Below, piece after piece: positions 42,058 to 50,061 of a DNA stretch of 64,000 nt. A program made the translations under genes and the position numbers. Each line of letters starts with the position of its first letter. Position 1 is the first letter of the stretch. The notes below the pieces were generated by a model, which saw only the letters and a program-made list of their open reading frames with translations, ran no database searches and had not been told where the DNA came from. Origin of the DNA: Anaerosacchariphilus hominis (GTDB lineage Bacteria; Bacillota; Clostridia; Lachnospirales; Lachnospiraceae); assembly GCF_014290175.1 (NCBI RefSeq), contig NZ_JACOOR010000006.1:214050-278049 (forward strand), given 5' to 3'.

Positions 42058-43414
42058 CTATCTCTTCCACCACCTGATCTGTCAGCTCCTCCAGCAGATC
42101 CAGATCCCACAGCATCTGCAGAATCGTATATCTGGCACGAATCTCCTTACAGTAAAGCAGTGTATTCCGAAGCATCTCCCTGTTTACCCCAATCTGGAAT
42201 GGGAAACAGGGTGCTCCCAGCTCTGACATTCTGTGGATGATTTCTCTGGAGGTAGGAAGCTCATTTAAAAGCTCCAGAATGGTCTGCCAGGATTCTTCCA
42301 TCTTATCAATGCGCTTCAGACGTCCTGTGGTCTCATTCTTCTGACTCTTTTTCTCCATCTCTATGACGCCCGGCGCAGCCGGACCGTAGGCCTCTTCTAT
42401 CTTCTTACACCATTTATCAAAGTCGTAGGCCTTTGCCGCTTCGCGGGCCCGTTCAAAATCGACCTGAGGCAGCTTCCGCAGCCGCTCGGTCAGTCTCAGA
42501 ATCAGGATGGTTCCCACTCCTACCTGATGGCCATGGGGTGCTGGTTTCTCTCCCTTCTGCTCAAAAATGGTCTCGAAGTAATGAGAAATATGATGCTCAC
42601 AGCCGGAAGCCGGTCTGGAATTGCCTATCATGCTCATGGCCACACCGGTAAATACCAGGCCTTCCATGATATCTCCGATAACCTGCGGATTCCGATCCTT
42701 CACCTTGTCCGCATTCTCCAGAACGCCTCTGACGCAGTGGTCCACCATCTCCACGATGGTTTCGCAGTAATATTCATCATTAATTAGCTTTGACAGCTTC
42801 CAGTCACAGAGGCAGGTGAACTTGCCCATCAGGTCGCCCAGACCTGCGGAAATCAGGGAATAGGGCGCGTTCTTAAGAATCTCTGTGTCGCCGATAATGA
42901 ATTCCGGTGTCCGTACCTCAAAGGTGGTCTTCAGATTGTCCACGGTCAGAGCAGAGATACTGGACGCAAAGCCGTCCATGGGCGCCGCCGTGGCGATGAT
43001 TCCGTAGGGAAGTCCCATCTTGAAGCTGAAATAGCGACACATGTCGTTGATGGAACCGGTTCCCACACCGATGACCACATCCCGGTCTTCCTTAATATGA
43101 ATCAGAATCTCTCCCAGCGTTCCCTCATCATAGGCTAGGTGATTGACCACATGGAAACATACATCCATTCCGGCGACTTCCAGCAGTTCTCTCGCTTTGT
43201 CGCCCGCTATCTTCTTCGTTACGCTGTCGCACACCAGGTAGACATTTTTCCATCCTCTGCTTTTTAAAAGCTCCGGCAGTTTTCCGATGGCATCTTTCTC
43301 TACAACAGCAGCCTTCAGGGCCGCTGTATGGGTGCGTCCGCAGGAACAGGAAAAGGTATGATTCAGACATTCCGGTAACGTCATAGCTGCATTTAATTCA
43401 TGTAAGTCTGACAT
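42020..43414 (-). CDS. egsA: sn-Glycerol-1-phosphate dehydrogenase (AraM/EgsA type)
   Basis: A 464-aa dehydrogenase of the iron/nickel-type family to which B. subtilis AraM and archaeal EgsA belong. NAD-binding motif VIGVGTGSINDMCRY (about residue 117), then APMDGFASSISAL (about 145) and metal-ligand His candidates in CEHHISHYFE (about 290) and HGHQVGVG (about 310). These enzymes interconvert DHAP and sn-glycerol-1-phosphate. It is longer than AraM, with an extra Cys-containing N-terminal piece (FSCSCGRTH) and a helical C-terminus. It starts 12 bases after the glycerophosphodiesterase stop (GGAGGAATGAGAA before the ATG), so it probably oxidises the G1P released there. Confidence 0.9.
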   Translation of the reverse strand: MSDLHELNAAMTLPECLNHTFSCSCGRTHTAALKAAVVEKDAIGKLPELLKSRGWKNVYLVCDSVTKKIAGDKARELLEVAGMDVCFHVVNHLAYDEGTLGEILIHIKEDRDVVIGVGTGSINDMCRYFSFKMGLPYGIIATAAPMDGFASSISALTVDNLKTTFEVRTPEFIIGDTEILKNAPYSLISAGLGDLMGKFTCLCDWKLSKLINDEYYCETIVEMVDHCVRGVLENADKVKDRNPQVIGDIMEGLVFTGVAMSMIGNSRPASGCEHHISHYFETIFEQKGEKPAPHGHQVGVGTILILRLTERLRKLPQVDFERAREAAKAYDFDKWCKKIEEAYGPAAPGVIEMEKKSQKNETTGRLKRIDKMEESWQTILELLNELPTSREIIHRMSELGAPCFPFQIGVNREMLRNTLLYCKEIRARYTILQMLWDLDLLEELTDQVVEEIDGILDSGAYGNP

Positions 43415-43426
43415 TTCTCATTCCTC

Positions 43427-44173
43427 CTACTCTATAATGTCGATACCTCTGAGAATCTTCATGGCAGGTCTGGGGTCATTGACGGTAATCAATGTGCTTC
43501 CCTTTGCGATGCTTTCCCGTACCTGCTCTTCTGTGTCTTCACACCAGCTCCATGGGTCGATTCCCTTCTTCACATATTCCGCGCAGAGCTCCTGGCTCAG
43601 ATCCTTCAGCGGAATTCCCACAGCGTAATAATGCTGTTCTGTTTCTTCATCTGCATCCTCTACCATATAAAGTGGGAAACCCTGGGTCTTTACGCCGTAT
43701 TTTTTATGGGCCAGGGTGGTGACTGCTCCGCTGAAGCTTGCGATGACGCAGCGCTCCAGGACTCCGTAATGATCCAGGGTCTGGATAGTCTTGTCCAGGG
43801 CCTCAGGCCGGTAGTCCTTCATCTCCACATTAAGTACCATCTTGGTATCCTGTACCAGCTCCAGCAGTTCCTCCAGTCTGGGGATGTACTGTCCTGCGTA
43901 CTTTTCATTGAACTTGATTCCCGCATCCAGCTTCCGCAGATCTGCGTAGGAATAGGTCTCGATATTTCCGGTTCCATTGGTGGTACGCTCCAGCATCTCG
44001 TCATGATGCAGCACCAGCTGTCCGTCTGTGGTCAGATGTACGTCTGTCTCGATTCCGTCCAATCCGTACTCCACAGCCTTCCGGAATGATAACATGGTGT
44101 TCTCCGGATAGAGGGCACGCACGCCTCTGTGTCCCATAATGGAAATGTTTTCTCTGCTCTGATCCCAATACAT
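43427..44173 (-). CDS. Glycerophosphodiester phosphodiesterase, cytoplasmic
   Basis: A 248-aa GDPD-family enzyme that hydrolyses glycerophosphodiesters to a glycerol phosphate and an alcohol. The catalytic and metal pieces are ordered as expected: MGHRGVRALYPENT (His and Glu), GIETDVHLTTDGQLVLHHDE, then LNVEMK and the C-terminal WCEDTEEQVRES. No signal peptide, so it acts after import, like E. coli UgpQ. GGGAGGAAAAAG precedes the ATG. It is the first gene of the operon, under a strong promoter opposite the ROK regulator. Confidence 0.93.
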   Translation of the reverse strand: MYWDQSRENISIMGHRGVRALYPENTMLSFRKAVEYGLDGIETDVHLTTDGQLVLHHDEMLERTTNGTGNIETYSYADLRKLDAGIKFNEKYAGQYIPRLEELLELVQDTKMVLNVEMKDYRPEALDKTIQTLDHYGVLERCVIASFSGAVTTLAHKKYGVKTQGFPLYMVEDADEETEQHYYAVGIPLKDLSQELCAEYVKKGIDPWSWCEDTEEQVRESIAKGSTLITVNDPRPAMKILRGIDIIE

Positions 44174-44240
44174 TCTTTTTCCTCCCGTTTTTTAACTTCT
44201 TTATTTTATCTGTTTATATAATTTGTTTTTTTAAGCAACT

Positions 44241-44259
44241 TTATTAAACGTTTTTATTA
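44241..44259. promoter_or_regulatory. Putative ROK-regulator operator
   Basis: TTATTAAACG-TTTTTATTA is an imperfect palindrome centred on CG, immediately downstream of the operon's -10 box. The place suits a ROK (XylR/NagC-like) repressor, which favour AT-rich palindromes of this form. Assignment to the adjacent regulator is inferred. Confidence 0.45.
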
Positions 44260-44287
44260 TAGTAGTTTATTATTTGTAATTTGTCAA
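44259..44287 (-). promoter_or_regulatory. Putative sigma-A promoter of the GDPD-to-dehydrogenase operon
   Basis: Minus-strand TTGACA (44282-44287) and TACTAT (44259-44264), 17-base spacer, about 85 bases upstream of the first gene. Confidence 0.72.
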
Positions 44288-44456
44288 TATGTTTTTTCAT
44301 ATTTTTCACTTATTTTTCGTTATTTTTTTCACCTGTTTTGAAGTTATTTAGCTTTGTTTTCGTCATTTTATCTATTCTTACCCACTTTCTGGTGTTTTTG
44401 GGTATTATTCACAAGACTTATCTCCCATTTTTAGAGATTATTCTTGGAAATGCCTA
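44288..44456. other. AT-rich gap between divergent promoters
   Basis: Strongly T-rich on the plus strand, without a convincing gene, hairpin or repeat. It may hold further regulator or catabolite-control sites, but none can be singled out. Confidence 0.4.
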
Positions 44457-44485
44457 TTGCATAAAATTGGGAAATCTTATATGAT
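44457..44485 (+). promoter_or_regulatory. Putative sigma-A promoter of the ROK regulator
   Basis: TTGCAT (44457-44462) and TATGAT (44480-44485), 17-base spacer, 43 bases before the start codon. Confidence 0.6.
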
Positions 44486-44528
44486 TAATTAAATCACTTT
44501 TATAAAATGTGGAGGGGGAATTTAATAT

Positions 44529-45656
44529 ATGGAAAGGAAAAAGTCAACAGAAATGGAACTCAGAAAAATTAACCGCTCCAATATTTACCATGAGTTTATG
44601 TCTCATAACTCTCTGACAAAACAGGATCTGGTATTCAAACTGAATCTCAGTCTTCCTACTATTACAAAAAATATAGATGAACTACTGGCGGACAAGCTCA
44701 TCGAGAAATCTGGTTCTCAGGGTAATACCGGAGGACGCCGGGCCACCACCTATTCCCTGATCCGGGATGCGCGGATCGCTCTTGGGATTGACGTTACCCG
44801 GAATCATATTACTATCGCCGCTCTGGATCTGACCGGAACCATTATTACTTTCCGACGCTACCGGCTGTCCTTTCAATCCACGGATCTGTATTTCCAGAGT
44901 GTAGGAAAGACCCTGGAAGCCTTTATCCGGGACAACCATCTGGATGAAAGCCGGATTCTGGGGGTCGGAATCGGGCTTCCCGCTCTGGTAGACGCAGATC
45001 GGAGACATGTATTTTTCAGCAAGATTCTTCCCATTCAGGAAAATATTTTGGAGGATTTCAAAAAATATATCCCCTATCGGGTAGATCTTTTTAACGACGC
45101 CAAGGCTGCCGCCTTTGCCGAGACCTGGGGAAATCCCAATTTTAAAAATATGTTTTATCTGATGCTAGCCAATAACATCGGTGGTTCCATCATCATCAAT
45201 CATACTATCTACAGCGGAGACAATCAGGAGAGCAGCGAGGCCGGCCATATCCAGCTGGTTCCCGGCGGACGGCTCTGCTACTGCGGCCAGCGTGGCTGCG
45301 TGGACACCTACATCTCTGCCACGGTTCTCTCGGATTTAACCGACGGGAATCTGGAAGCCTTCTTCCAGGAGCTGCGGAACGGCGATCCGAAGCTTGTTGA
45401 AGAATGGAATACCTATCTGGATCACCTGGCAGCCACCGTAAACACAATCCACGTTCTTCTGGACTGCAATATCGTCCTGGGCGGCTATGTGGGCGAGTAC
45501 ATGGGGCCCTATATCGATGATCTGCAGGCGCGAGTGGTAAAACTCAGCACCTTCTGTGACAATGCGGACTTCCTAAAGCTCTGCTCCTACAAAAAAGAGG
45601 CCATTGCGGCAGGCGCGGCCATGCGGTTTATCGCGGATTTTACAGATTCGGTGTAA
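44529..45656 (+). CDS. ROK-family transcriptional regulator
   Basis: A 375-aa NagC/XylR-type regulator. The N-terminal winged helix (about residues 10-70) has LTKQDLVFKLNLSLPTITKNI as helix-turn-helix. The ROK domain follows (about 80-375) with a nucleotide-fold start ALGIDVTRNHITIAALDLTG, the ligand region AGHIQLVPGG and the zinc motif CYCGQRGCVDTY, which has Asp where many have Glu. GGAGGGGG precedes the ATG. It is divergent from the glycerophosphodiester operon and is its likely regulator; the inducer would be an imported sugar or polyol derivative. Confidence 0.9.
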   Translation: MERKKSTEMELRKINRSNIYHEFMSHNSLTKQDLVFKLNLSLPTITKNIDELLADKLIEKSGSQGNTGGRRATTYSLIRDARIALGIDVTRNHITIAALDLTGTIITFRRYRLSFQSTDLYFQSVGKTLEAFIRDNHLDESRILGVGIGLPALVDADRRHVFFSKILPIQENILEDFKKYIPYRVDLFNDAKAAAFAETWGNPNFKNMFYLMLANNIGGSIIINHTIYSGDNQESSEAGHIQLVPGGRLCYCGQRGCVDTYISATVLSDLTDGNLEAFFQELRNGDPKLVEEWNTYLDHLAATVNTIHVLLDCNIVLGGYVGEYMGPYIDDLQARVVKLSTFCDNADFLKLCSYKKEAIAAGAAMRFIADFTDSV

Positions 45657-45680
45657 TGCTCGGACAGGATACAAAACAAA

Positions 45681-45733
45681 AAAGGGACTGTCGCTTTATA
45701 GATGGTGATTCATCTATATTGCGATAGTCCCTT
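45681..45733 (+). terminator. Terminator-like hairpin after the ROK gene
   Basis: AAAGGGACTGTCGC (45681-45694) pairs with GCGATAGTCCCTTT (45721-45734, one G-U), enclosing a second hairpin ATAGATG/CATCTAT (45698-45704 with 45711-45717). TTTCCTT follows on the plus strand. Confidence 0.65.
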
Positions 45734-45754
45734 TCCTTAATACGCAGCTTTTCT

Positions 45755-45898
45755 TTATCTAACTCGTCTCGCCTCTCCATGGCGATGAAATTCCGCCGTG
45801 GATTTCTCGTAGAGAACGAGCACATACACTTTCTTGATATCATAGTATGTAAAATCAGCGCCTCGTTCGCCGCGGATCCGCGTGTACTGCCGCATCAT
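45755..45898 (-). pseudogene. Fragment of an Rpn-family PD-(D/E)XK protein gene
   Basis: The minus-strand frame between ATG 45896-45898 and TAA 45755-45757 reads MMRQYTRIRGERG, then YYDIKKVYVLVLYEKST and AEFHRHGE. This is the internal segment seen in Rpn-like PD-(D/E)XK transposase-like proteins (a conserved tyrosine/arginine stretch followed by VYxIVxFEKSPxEFH). Both ends of the gene are missing and a stop interrupts soon after. It is a decayed piece related in family, though not in sequence detail, to the intact gene at 26967-28106. Confidence 0.6.
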
Positions 45899-45923
45899 TG
45901 CATACCGGTCTGTCTGTCACACT

Positions 45924-46949
45924 TTAGTTAAATCCCACAAACTTATTCGCAATCTTATAAGCTACCTCCGAAATCTTCCGGCCTGTTCTGCCCGGCAGGT
46001 TCATGGTGCGGCCCAGGACGCCCCATTTGAGCTCGTAGTAGGTCTTGGGGTCTTTCTTTTTCAGGTATTTCCAGAGCTCATACTTCTTTTCCAGGTTCTC
46101 CTCGGTGCCGGAACGGATGGCGATGATGGAGGATACCACCATGATGATCTCCAGATAATTCTTCATATAATGGCGCAGCTTCCGGTTGGGCACCTGGCGC
46201 ACATCGGAGAGCTTATAGTCGTCGATCATGATACGGTTGACCTTCAACTGCTGGTCGATCCGGCCAATCATAACCTTTTCATTGACGGACTGATCGCTGC
46301 GGCCGATAAAATAACGGTAGAAATTCACATCCAGGTAATACAGATATTTTACGTGAGGCAGCGGGTGATATACAAAGATGTTATCCACATAGAAGGTGTG
46401 TTTCGGCAACTCCAGTCCACACTCCCGCAGCAGCTTGGTCCGGTAAATGACGGAGTGCATCAGGATATACTGGCCCTTGTGCAGGAATTTCACATCGTCC
46501 CAGGTAAAGACCTGATCCTGTGGAAAAGCGGAACGGTAGCTCATGACCTTCTTACGCTTGACTCCCTCTTTTTCATAGACGAAATTGCTGATCAGCATAT
46601 CCACCATGGGCTTGGCCCCGGCCAGCTTTTCCAGGGTCTTTAAGATCTCCTTATAAGCGGAAATGGATACCCAGTCGTCGCTGTCCACCACCTTGAAATA
46701 AAGGCCGGTGGCATTGCGGAGACCTGCGTTCACTGCTTCGCCGTGGCCGCCGTTTTCCTGATGGACCGCCTTAACGATAGTCGGATATTTTTCCGCGTAT
46801 TCGTCCGCAATGGCTGCGGTACCGTCCTTGGATCCGTCGTCCACAATGATAATCTCCACTTCCTCGCCGCCTGCCAGCAGAGAATGGATGCAGTTGCGCA
46901 TATAGGCTTCGGAATTATAACAGGGAATTGCTATGGATAAAAGTTTCAT
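45924..46949 (-). CDS. Family 2 glycosyltransferase
   Basis: A 341-aa GT-A fold transferase: SIAIPCYNSEAYMRNCIHSL at the N-terminus, EIIIVDDGSKDGTAAIADEY, the DXD-type motif VVDSDDWVS (about residue 93) and a C-terminal helical part. No membrane helix. It adds a sugar during polysaccharide or glycolipid synthesis. AAAGGAGGACGT precedes the ATG. It lies 12 bases after glf, so it may use UDP-galactofuranose; this is inference. Confidence 0.92.
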   Translation of the reverse strand: MKLLSIAIPCYNSEAYMRNCIHSLLAGGEEVEIIIVDDGSKDGTAAIADEYAEKYPTIVKAVHQENGGHGEAVNAGLRNATGLYFKVVDSDDWVSISAYKEILKTLEKLAGAKPMVDMLISNFVYEKEGVKRKKVMSYRSAFPQDQVFTWDDVKFLHKGQYILMHSVIYRTKLLRECGLELPKHTFYVDNIFVYHPLPHVKYLYYLDVNFYRYFIGRSDQSVNEKVMIGRIDQQLKVNRIMIDDYKLSDVRQVPNRKLRHYMKNYLEIIMVVSSIIAIRSGTEENLEKKYELWKYLKKKDPKTYYELKWGVLGRTMNLPGRTGRKISEVAYKIANKFVGFN

Positions 46950-46961
46950 ACGTCCTCCTTT

Positions 46962-48110
46962 TTACACCAGAGAGCGGGCCAGTGCGATGGCCCTGGCTGC
47001 CATGGCGTCAATGTTGTAGTATTTGTACTCCGCAAGTCTGCCCAGAAGGTGGAAATCAGGCAGCTTCGCCGCCAGATCCGCATACTTTTGGTACAATGCG
47101 TTATTTTCCTCGTTCATGATGGCATAATAGGGAATCTCGCCCTCCGCGCCTGTGTAGGCAAAGGGATATTCCTTCACGATGGTAGTACTGTCGGCCTTCT
47201 GTCCGGTCAGATATTTGAACTCGGTAATGCGGGTGTAATCCTCGCTGACCGTGTAGTTCACCACGCTGTGGCCCTGATAATCGGGTCGGTCATAATGCTC
47301 GAAATCAAAGCGCAGGGTCCGATAGGGCAGCCGTCCGAAGCGGCAGTCAAAAAGCTCGTCCACCGGGCCGGTGTAAATGACTGTACCGGCAAACTCCTGA
47401 CCGTCCAGCAGCACCTTTCCCTCATCCTCCGAAATGACCAGTACGTCCTTCGCGTTGGTATTGGTGCGGACCTCTATGTTCGGGTGATCCAGCATCTTTT
47501 CAAACATGGGTGTAAAGCCATGGAGCGGCATACCCTGATACTTGTCCCCGAAGTACCGATTATCATAAGAAATGACCACGGGGACGCGGCCTGTCACTGC
47601 CGGGTCGATCTCCTCCGGGGTCTGGCCCCACTGCTTCATGGTATAGCGCAGGAATACATTTTCATAGACAAAATCCGCGATGGCGCGCAGGTCCTGGTCC
47701 TGCTGCTCCCGGAGCTTCAGAATCGGCACCCGGGCGCCGAAGCCGAAGGTATCCACCAGCTTCTTTTCCAGAACGGCGGCCTTTTCCTCGCCGTAGACCA
47801 TTTTCAGGGTATTTAGATTGAAGGGGACCGGCAGAAGCTTGTCGCCCACCCGGGCTACTACTTCATGTCCGAAGGCGTACCATTCGGTGAAACGGGACAG
47901 CCATTCGTAGACCTCCTCATTGCCGGTGTGGAAGATGTGCGGCCCGTACCAGTGTACCAGGATGCCATACTCGTCCTTCCCGTCGTAGCAGTTGCCGCCG
48001 ATATGGTGTTTCTTTTCCAGTAACAGAACCTTTTTGCCCTGCTCCTCTGCCAGAACTCTGGCAGCGGCAGCGCCGGCGATTCCGGAACCGATGATGATGC
48101 AGTCGTACAT
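46962..48110 (-). CDS. glf: UDP-galactopyranose mutase
   Basis: A 382-aa flavoenzyme that makes UDP-galactofuranose for surface glycans. Motifs: FAD-binding IIGSGIAGAAAARVLAEE, HHIGGNCYDG, HWYGPHIFHT (about residue 55), the conserved MKQWGQTPEEIDPAVTGRVP (about 155) and the C-terminal GRLAEYKYYNIDAMAARAI. All key positions look intact. It is co-transcribed downstream of mutY (15-base gap) and upstream of the GT2 gene. Confidence 0.97.
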   Translation of the reverse strand: MYDCIIIGSGIAGAAAARVLAEEQGKKVLLLEKKHHIGGNCYDGKDEYGILVHWYGPHIFHTGNEEVYEWLSRFTEWYAFGHEVVARVGDKLLPVPFNLNTLKMVYGEEKAAVLEKKLVDTFGFGARVPILKLREQQDQDLRAIADFVYENVFLRYTMKQWGQTPEEIDPAVTGRVPVVISYDNRYFGDKYQGMPLHGFTPMFEKMLDHPNIEVRTNTNAKDVLVISEDEGKVLLDGQEFAGTVIYTGPVDELFDCRFGRLPYRTLRFDFEHYDRPDYQGHSVVNYTVSEDYTRITEFKYLTGQKADSTTIVKEYPFAYTGAEGEIPYYAIMNEENNALYQKYADLAAKLPDFHLLGRLAEYKYYNIDAMAARAIALARSLV

Positions 48111-48125
48111 AGTAATTTTTCTCCT

Positions 48126-49220
48126 CTAGTATCTATGCTTAAAATATTCCGTGTAAGCCGCGAAGGCCGCCGGAATCGAATACTTCTCTTCCATCTGCTG
48201 CTTTTCCACGAAGAACAGCTTTTCCGGGGAAGCTGCCTGTGCAGCTTCATCCGTCTGCCTGTCGGGAATCTCCGGCTCCTCCACCTTCACCACATAGCCT
48301 TCCATATGCCACTCGATATGGCTGAAGATATGCTTTGCAGCCGGAAGCTCCTGGATGCGGATGGGAGACAGTCCCTCGGACTTCACATAGTCCAGCACCT
48401 GATCCGGCTTCAAATGGCCTTCCAGATTCGGCAGCTCATATAAGCCCGCCAGAAGCCCTTTTGCGGGCCGTTTCCGAAGAGCGGCCTGATTGTCCGATAC
48501 CAGCACCAGAACCGTCTTATCCTGGATTCTGCGGCTTTTGGGCGGTGTTTTCTTCGGAAGCTCTGTCTCCACGCCCTCCTGATGGGCCTGACACAACGCC
48601 GCCAGCGGACATTCGCCGCATCTGGGCGCGCCGTTTGGCACGCAGACGATGGCTCCCAGCTCGATCAGGGACTGGCTGAAGTCTCCGGCCCGGTCCGCCG
48701 GAATCACTGCTTTTATCTCCTGCTCGAAGCGCCGTTTTACAGACTGCTTCAGGATATCGTCGCAGCTTTTCTCAATGCGGGACAGAACCCTCAGCACATT
48801 GCCGTCCACGGCCGGATAGGGCAGGCCAAAGGCAATGGACGCGATAGCCCCCGCCGTGTAGCTTCCGATGCCGGGCAGCTCCAGAATCGCGTCGAAATCT
48901 GCCGGCATCTGGCCGTCGTACTCTGCCACCAGCTTCCGGGCGGCTTTTTGCATATTCCGAACCCGGTTATAATATCCAAGCCCCTCCCAGAGCTTCAGGA
49001 TCACATCCTCGGGAGCCTCCGCCAGATCCCGGATACCGGGAAGCGCCGTCATAAAGCGCTCAAAATAAGGTTTTACGGCTTCCACTCTCGTCTGCTGCAG
49101 CATAATCTCCGATACCCAGACCCGGTAAGGGGTGGGCTGTTCCCGCCAGGGGAGAACCCGGGCATGGGCATCATACCAGGCCAGGAGCGGCTGCACAATT
49201 TCTTTCAAATCTTTATTCAA
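48126..49220 (-). CDS. mutY: A/G-specific adenine DNA glycosylase MutY
   Basis: Removes adenine mispaired with 8-oxoguanine. The 364-aa protein has the HhH-GPD domain with ELPGIGSYTAGAIASIAFG and the catalytic Asp in YPAVDGNVLRVLSR, the [4Fe-4S] ligands in CVPNGAPRCGECPLAALC (spacing C-x6-C-x2-C-x5-C is not exact but four Cys are present), and a C-terminal NUDIX-like domain (about 225-345). The preferred start is the TTG at 49218-49220, with GAGGTG five bases upstream and a TTGA overlap with the sfsA stop; a GTG two codons earlier has the ribosome binding site too close. Confidence 0.93.
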   Translation of the reverse strand: MNKDLKEIVQPLLAWYDAHARVLPWREQPTPYRVWVSEIMLQQTRVEAVKPYFERFMTALPGIRDLAEAPEDVILKLWEGLGYYNRVRNMQKAARKLVAEYDGQMPADFDAILELPGIGSYTAGAIASIAFGLPYPAVDGNVLRVLSRIEKSCDDILKQSVKRRFEQEIKAVIPADRAGDFSQSLIELGAIVCVPNGAPRCGECPLAALCQAHQEGVETELPKKTPPKSRRIQDKTVLVLVSDNQAALRKRPAKGLLAGLYELPNLEGHLKPDQVLDYVKSEGLSPIRIQELPAAKHIFSHIEWHMEGYVVKVEEPEIPDRQTDEAAQAASPEKLFFVEKQQMEEKYSIPAAFAAYTEYFKHRY

Positions 49221-49897
49221 AGACACACCTCAATTTTTCTGTCTATCCTTAACTCATCCGGCTTCACCAGACAATCATAAGCCAGCACCTGTACCCCCGC
49301 CTTCGCCGCTCTCCGAAGCGCTTCTCCAAAGGCCGGATGCGTCCGGTCATTGGGCTCCAGCCGCGTGACGCCTTTCATCTGTATGACAAAACAGATATAA
49401 GCGTCATACCCGTTTTCCATGCAGCGCATCAACTCTTCGATATGCTTCACGCCCCGCTCCGTAGGCGCGTCCGGAAAACGGGCCACGCCGTCCTCCTCCA
49501 GAGTCACGCCCTTGACCTCCATAAAAGCTTTCCTGCCCTCATATTCCAGATAGAAGTCAAAACGGGAATTCCCGTACCTGCACTCAGGCTTTACATAAAT
49601 GTCTTTGTAACCAAGTCCGCCCGCTTTCAACCATTCCTCTGCCACTTTATTCGGGGCCTGGGAATCTATATTCACCCACTGCTCTCCCTTTTTCACGGAA
49701 ATCAGATCCAGGGCCGTCTTCCGGGCCGGGTTATCGGAGCGCTGCACATACAGCTCCGCGCCGGGAACCAGCAGTTCCTTGCAGCGCCCTGTATTTTTCA
49801 CATGGCAGACTTCCTGCCGGCCCTTCTGCTCCACCTGGGCCACGAAGCGATTGGGCCGGGAGACGAAGCGGGCAGGTTCCATATGTTCATATTTCAT
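49217..49897 (-). CDS. sfsA: SfsA family protein
   Basis: A 226-aa protein with an OB-type N-terminal part (RFVSRPNRFVAQVEQKG, CHVKNTGRCKELLVPGAE) and a PD-(D/E)XK-like C-terminal part (NSRFDFYLEYEGRKAFMEVKG, GVTLEEDGVARFPDAPTERG), the usual SfsA layout. E. coli SfsA was described as a sugar fermentation stimulation protein; nuclease activity is suspected from the fold. The start ATG at 49895-49897 has only a weak GGAAAAGA site. It is the first gene of sfsA-mutY-glf-GT2. Confidence 0.93.
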   Translation of the reverse strand: MKYEHMEPARFVSRPNRFVAQVEQKGRQEVCHVKNTGRCKELLVPGAELYVQRSDNPARKTALDLISVKKGEQWVNIDSQAPNKVAEEWLKAGGLGYKDIYVKPECRYGNSRFDFYLEYEGRKAFMEVKGVTLEEDGVARFPDAPTERGVKHIEELMRCMENGYDAYICFVIQMKGVTRLEPNDRTHPAFGEALRRAAKAGVQVLAYDCLVKPDELRIDRKIEVCL

Positions 49898-50061
49898 GCT
49901 TGTCTTTTCCTTCTGACACTGTTGTTCCTGCCTGCCGCATCTGACCCTCCCGCTCCACAGCACAGCGCGGCTTAAACCAACAGCTGGTTCTATTCTAGCG
50001 GCATATTTTTAATATCCCATAGAATCTTTCTTAATATTTTGTAAATTAAAACCACGGCATT

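Noticed and set aside
45640..45843. 67-codon minus-strand frame with RDELDKEKLRIKERDYRN
   Set aside because: It crosses the terminator-like hairpin and the end of the ROK gene; the meaningful frame here is the Rpn fragment at 45755-45898.
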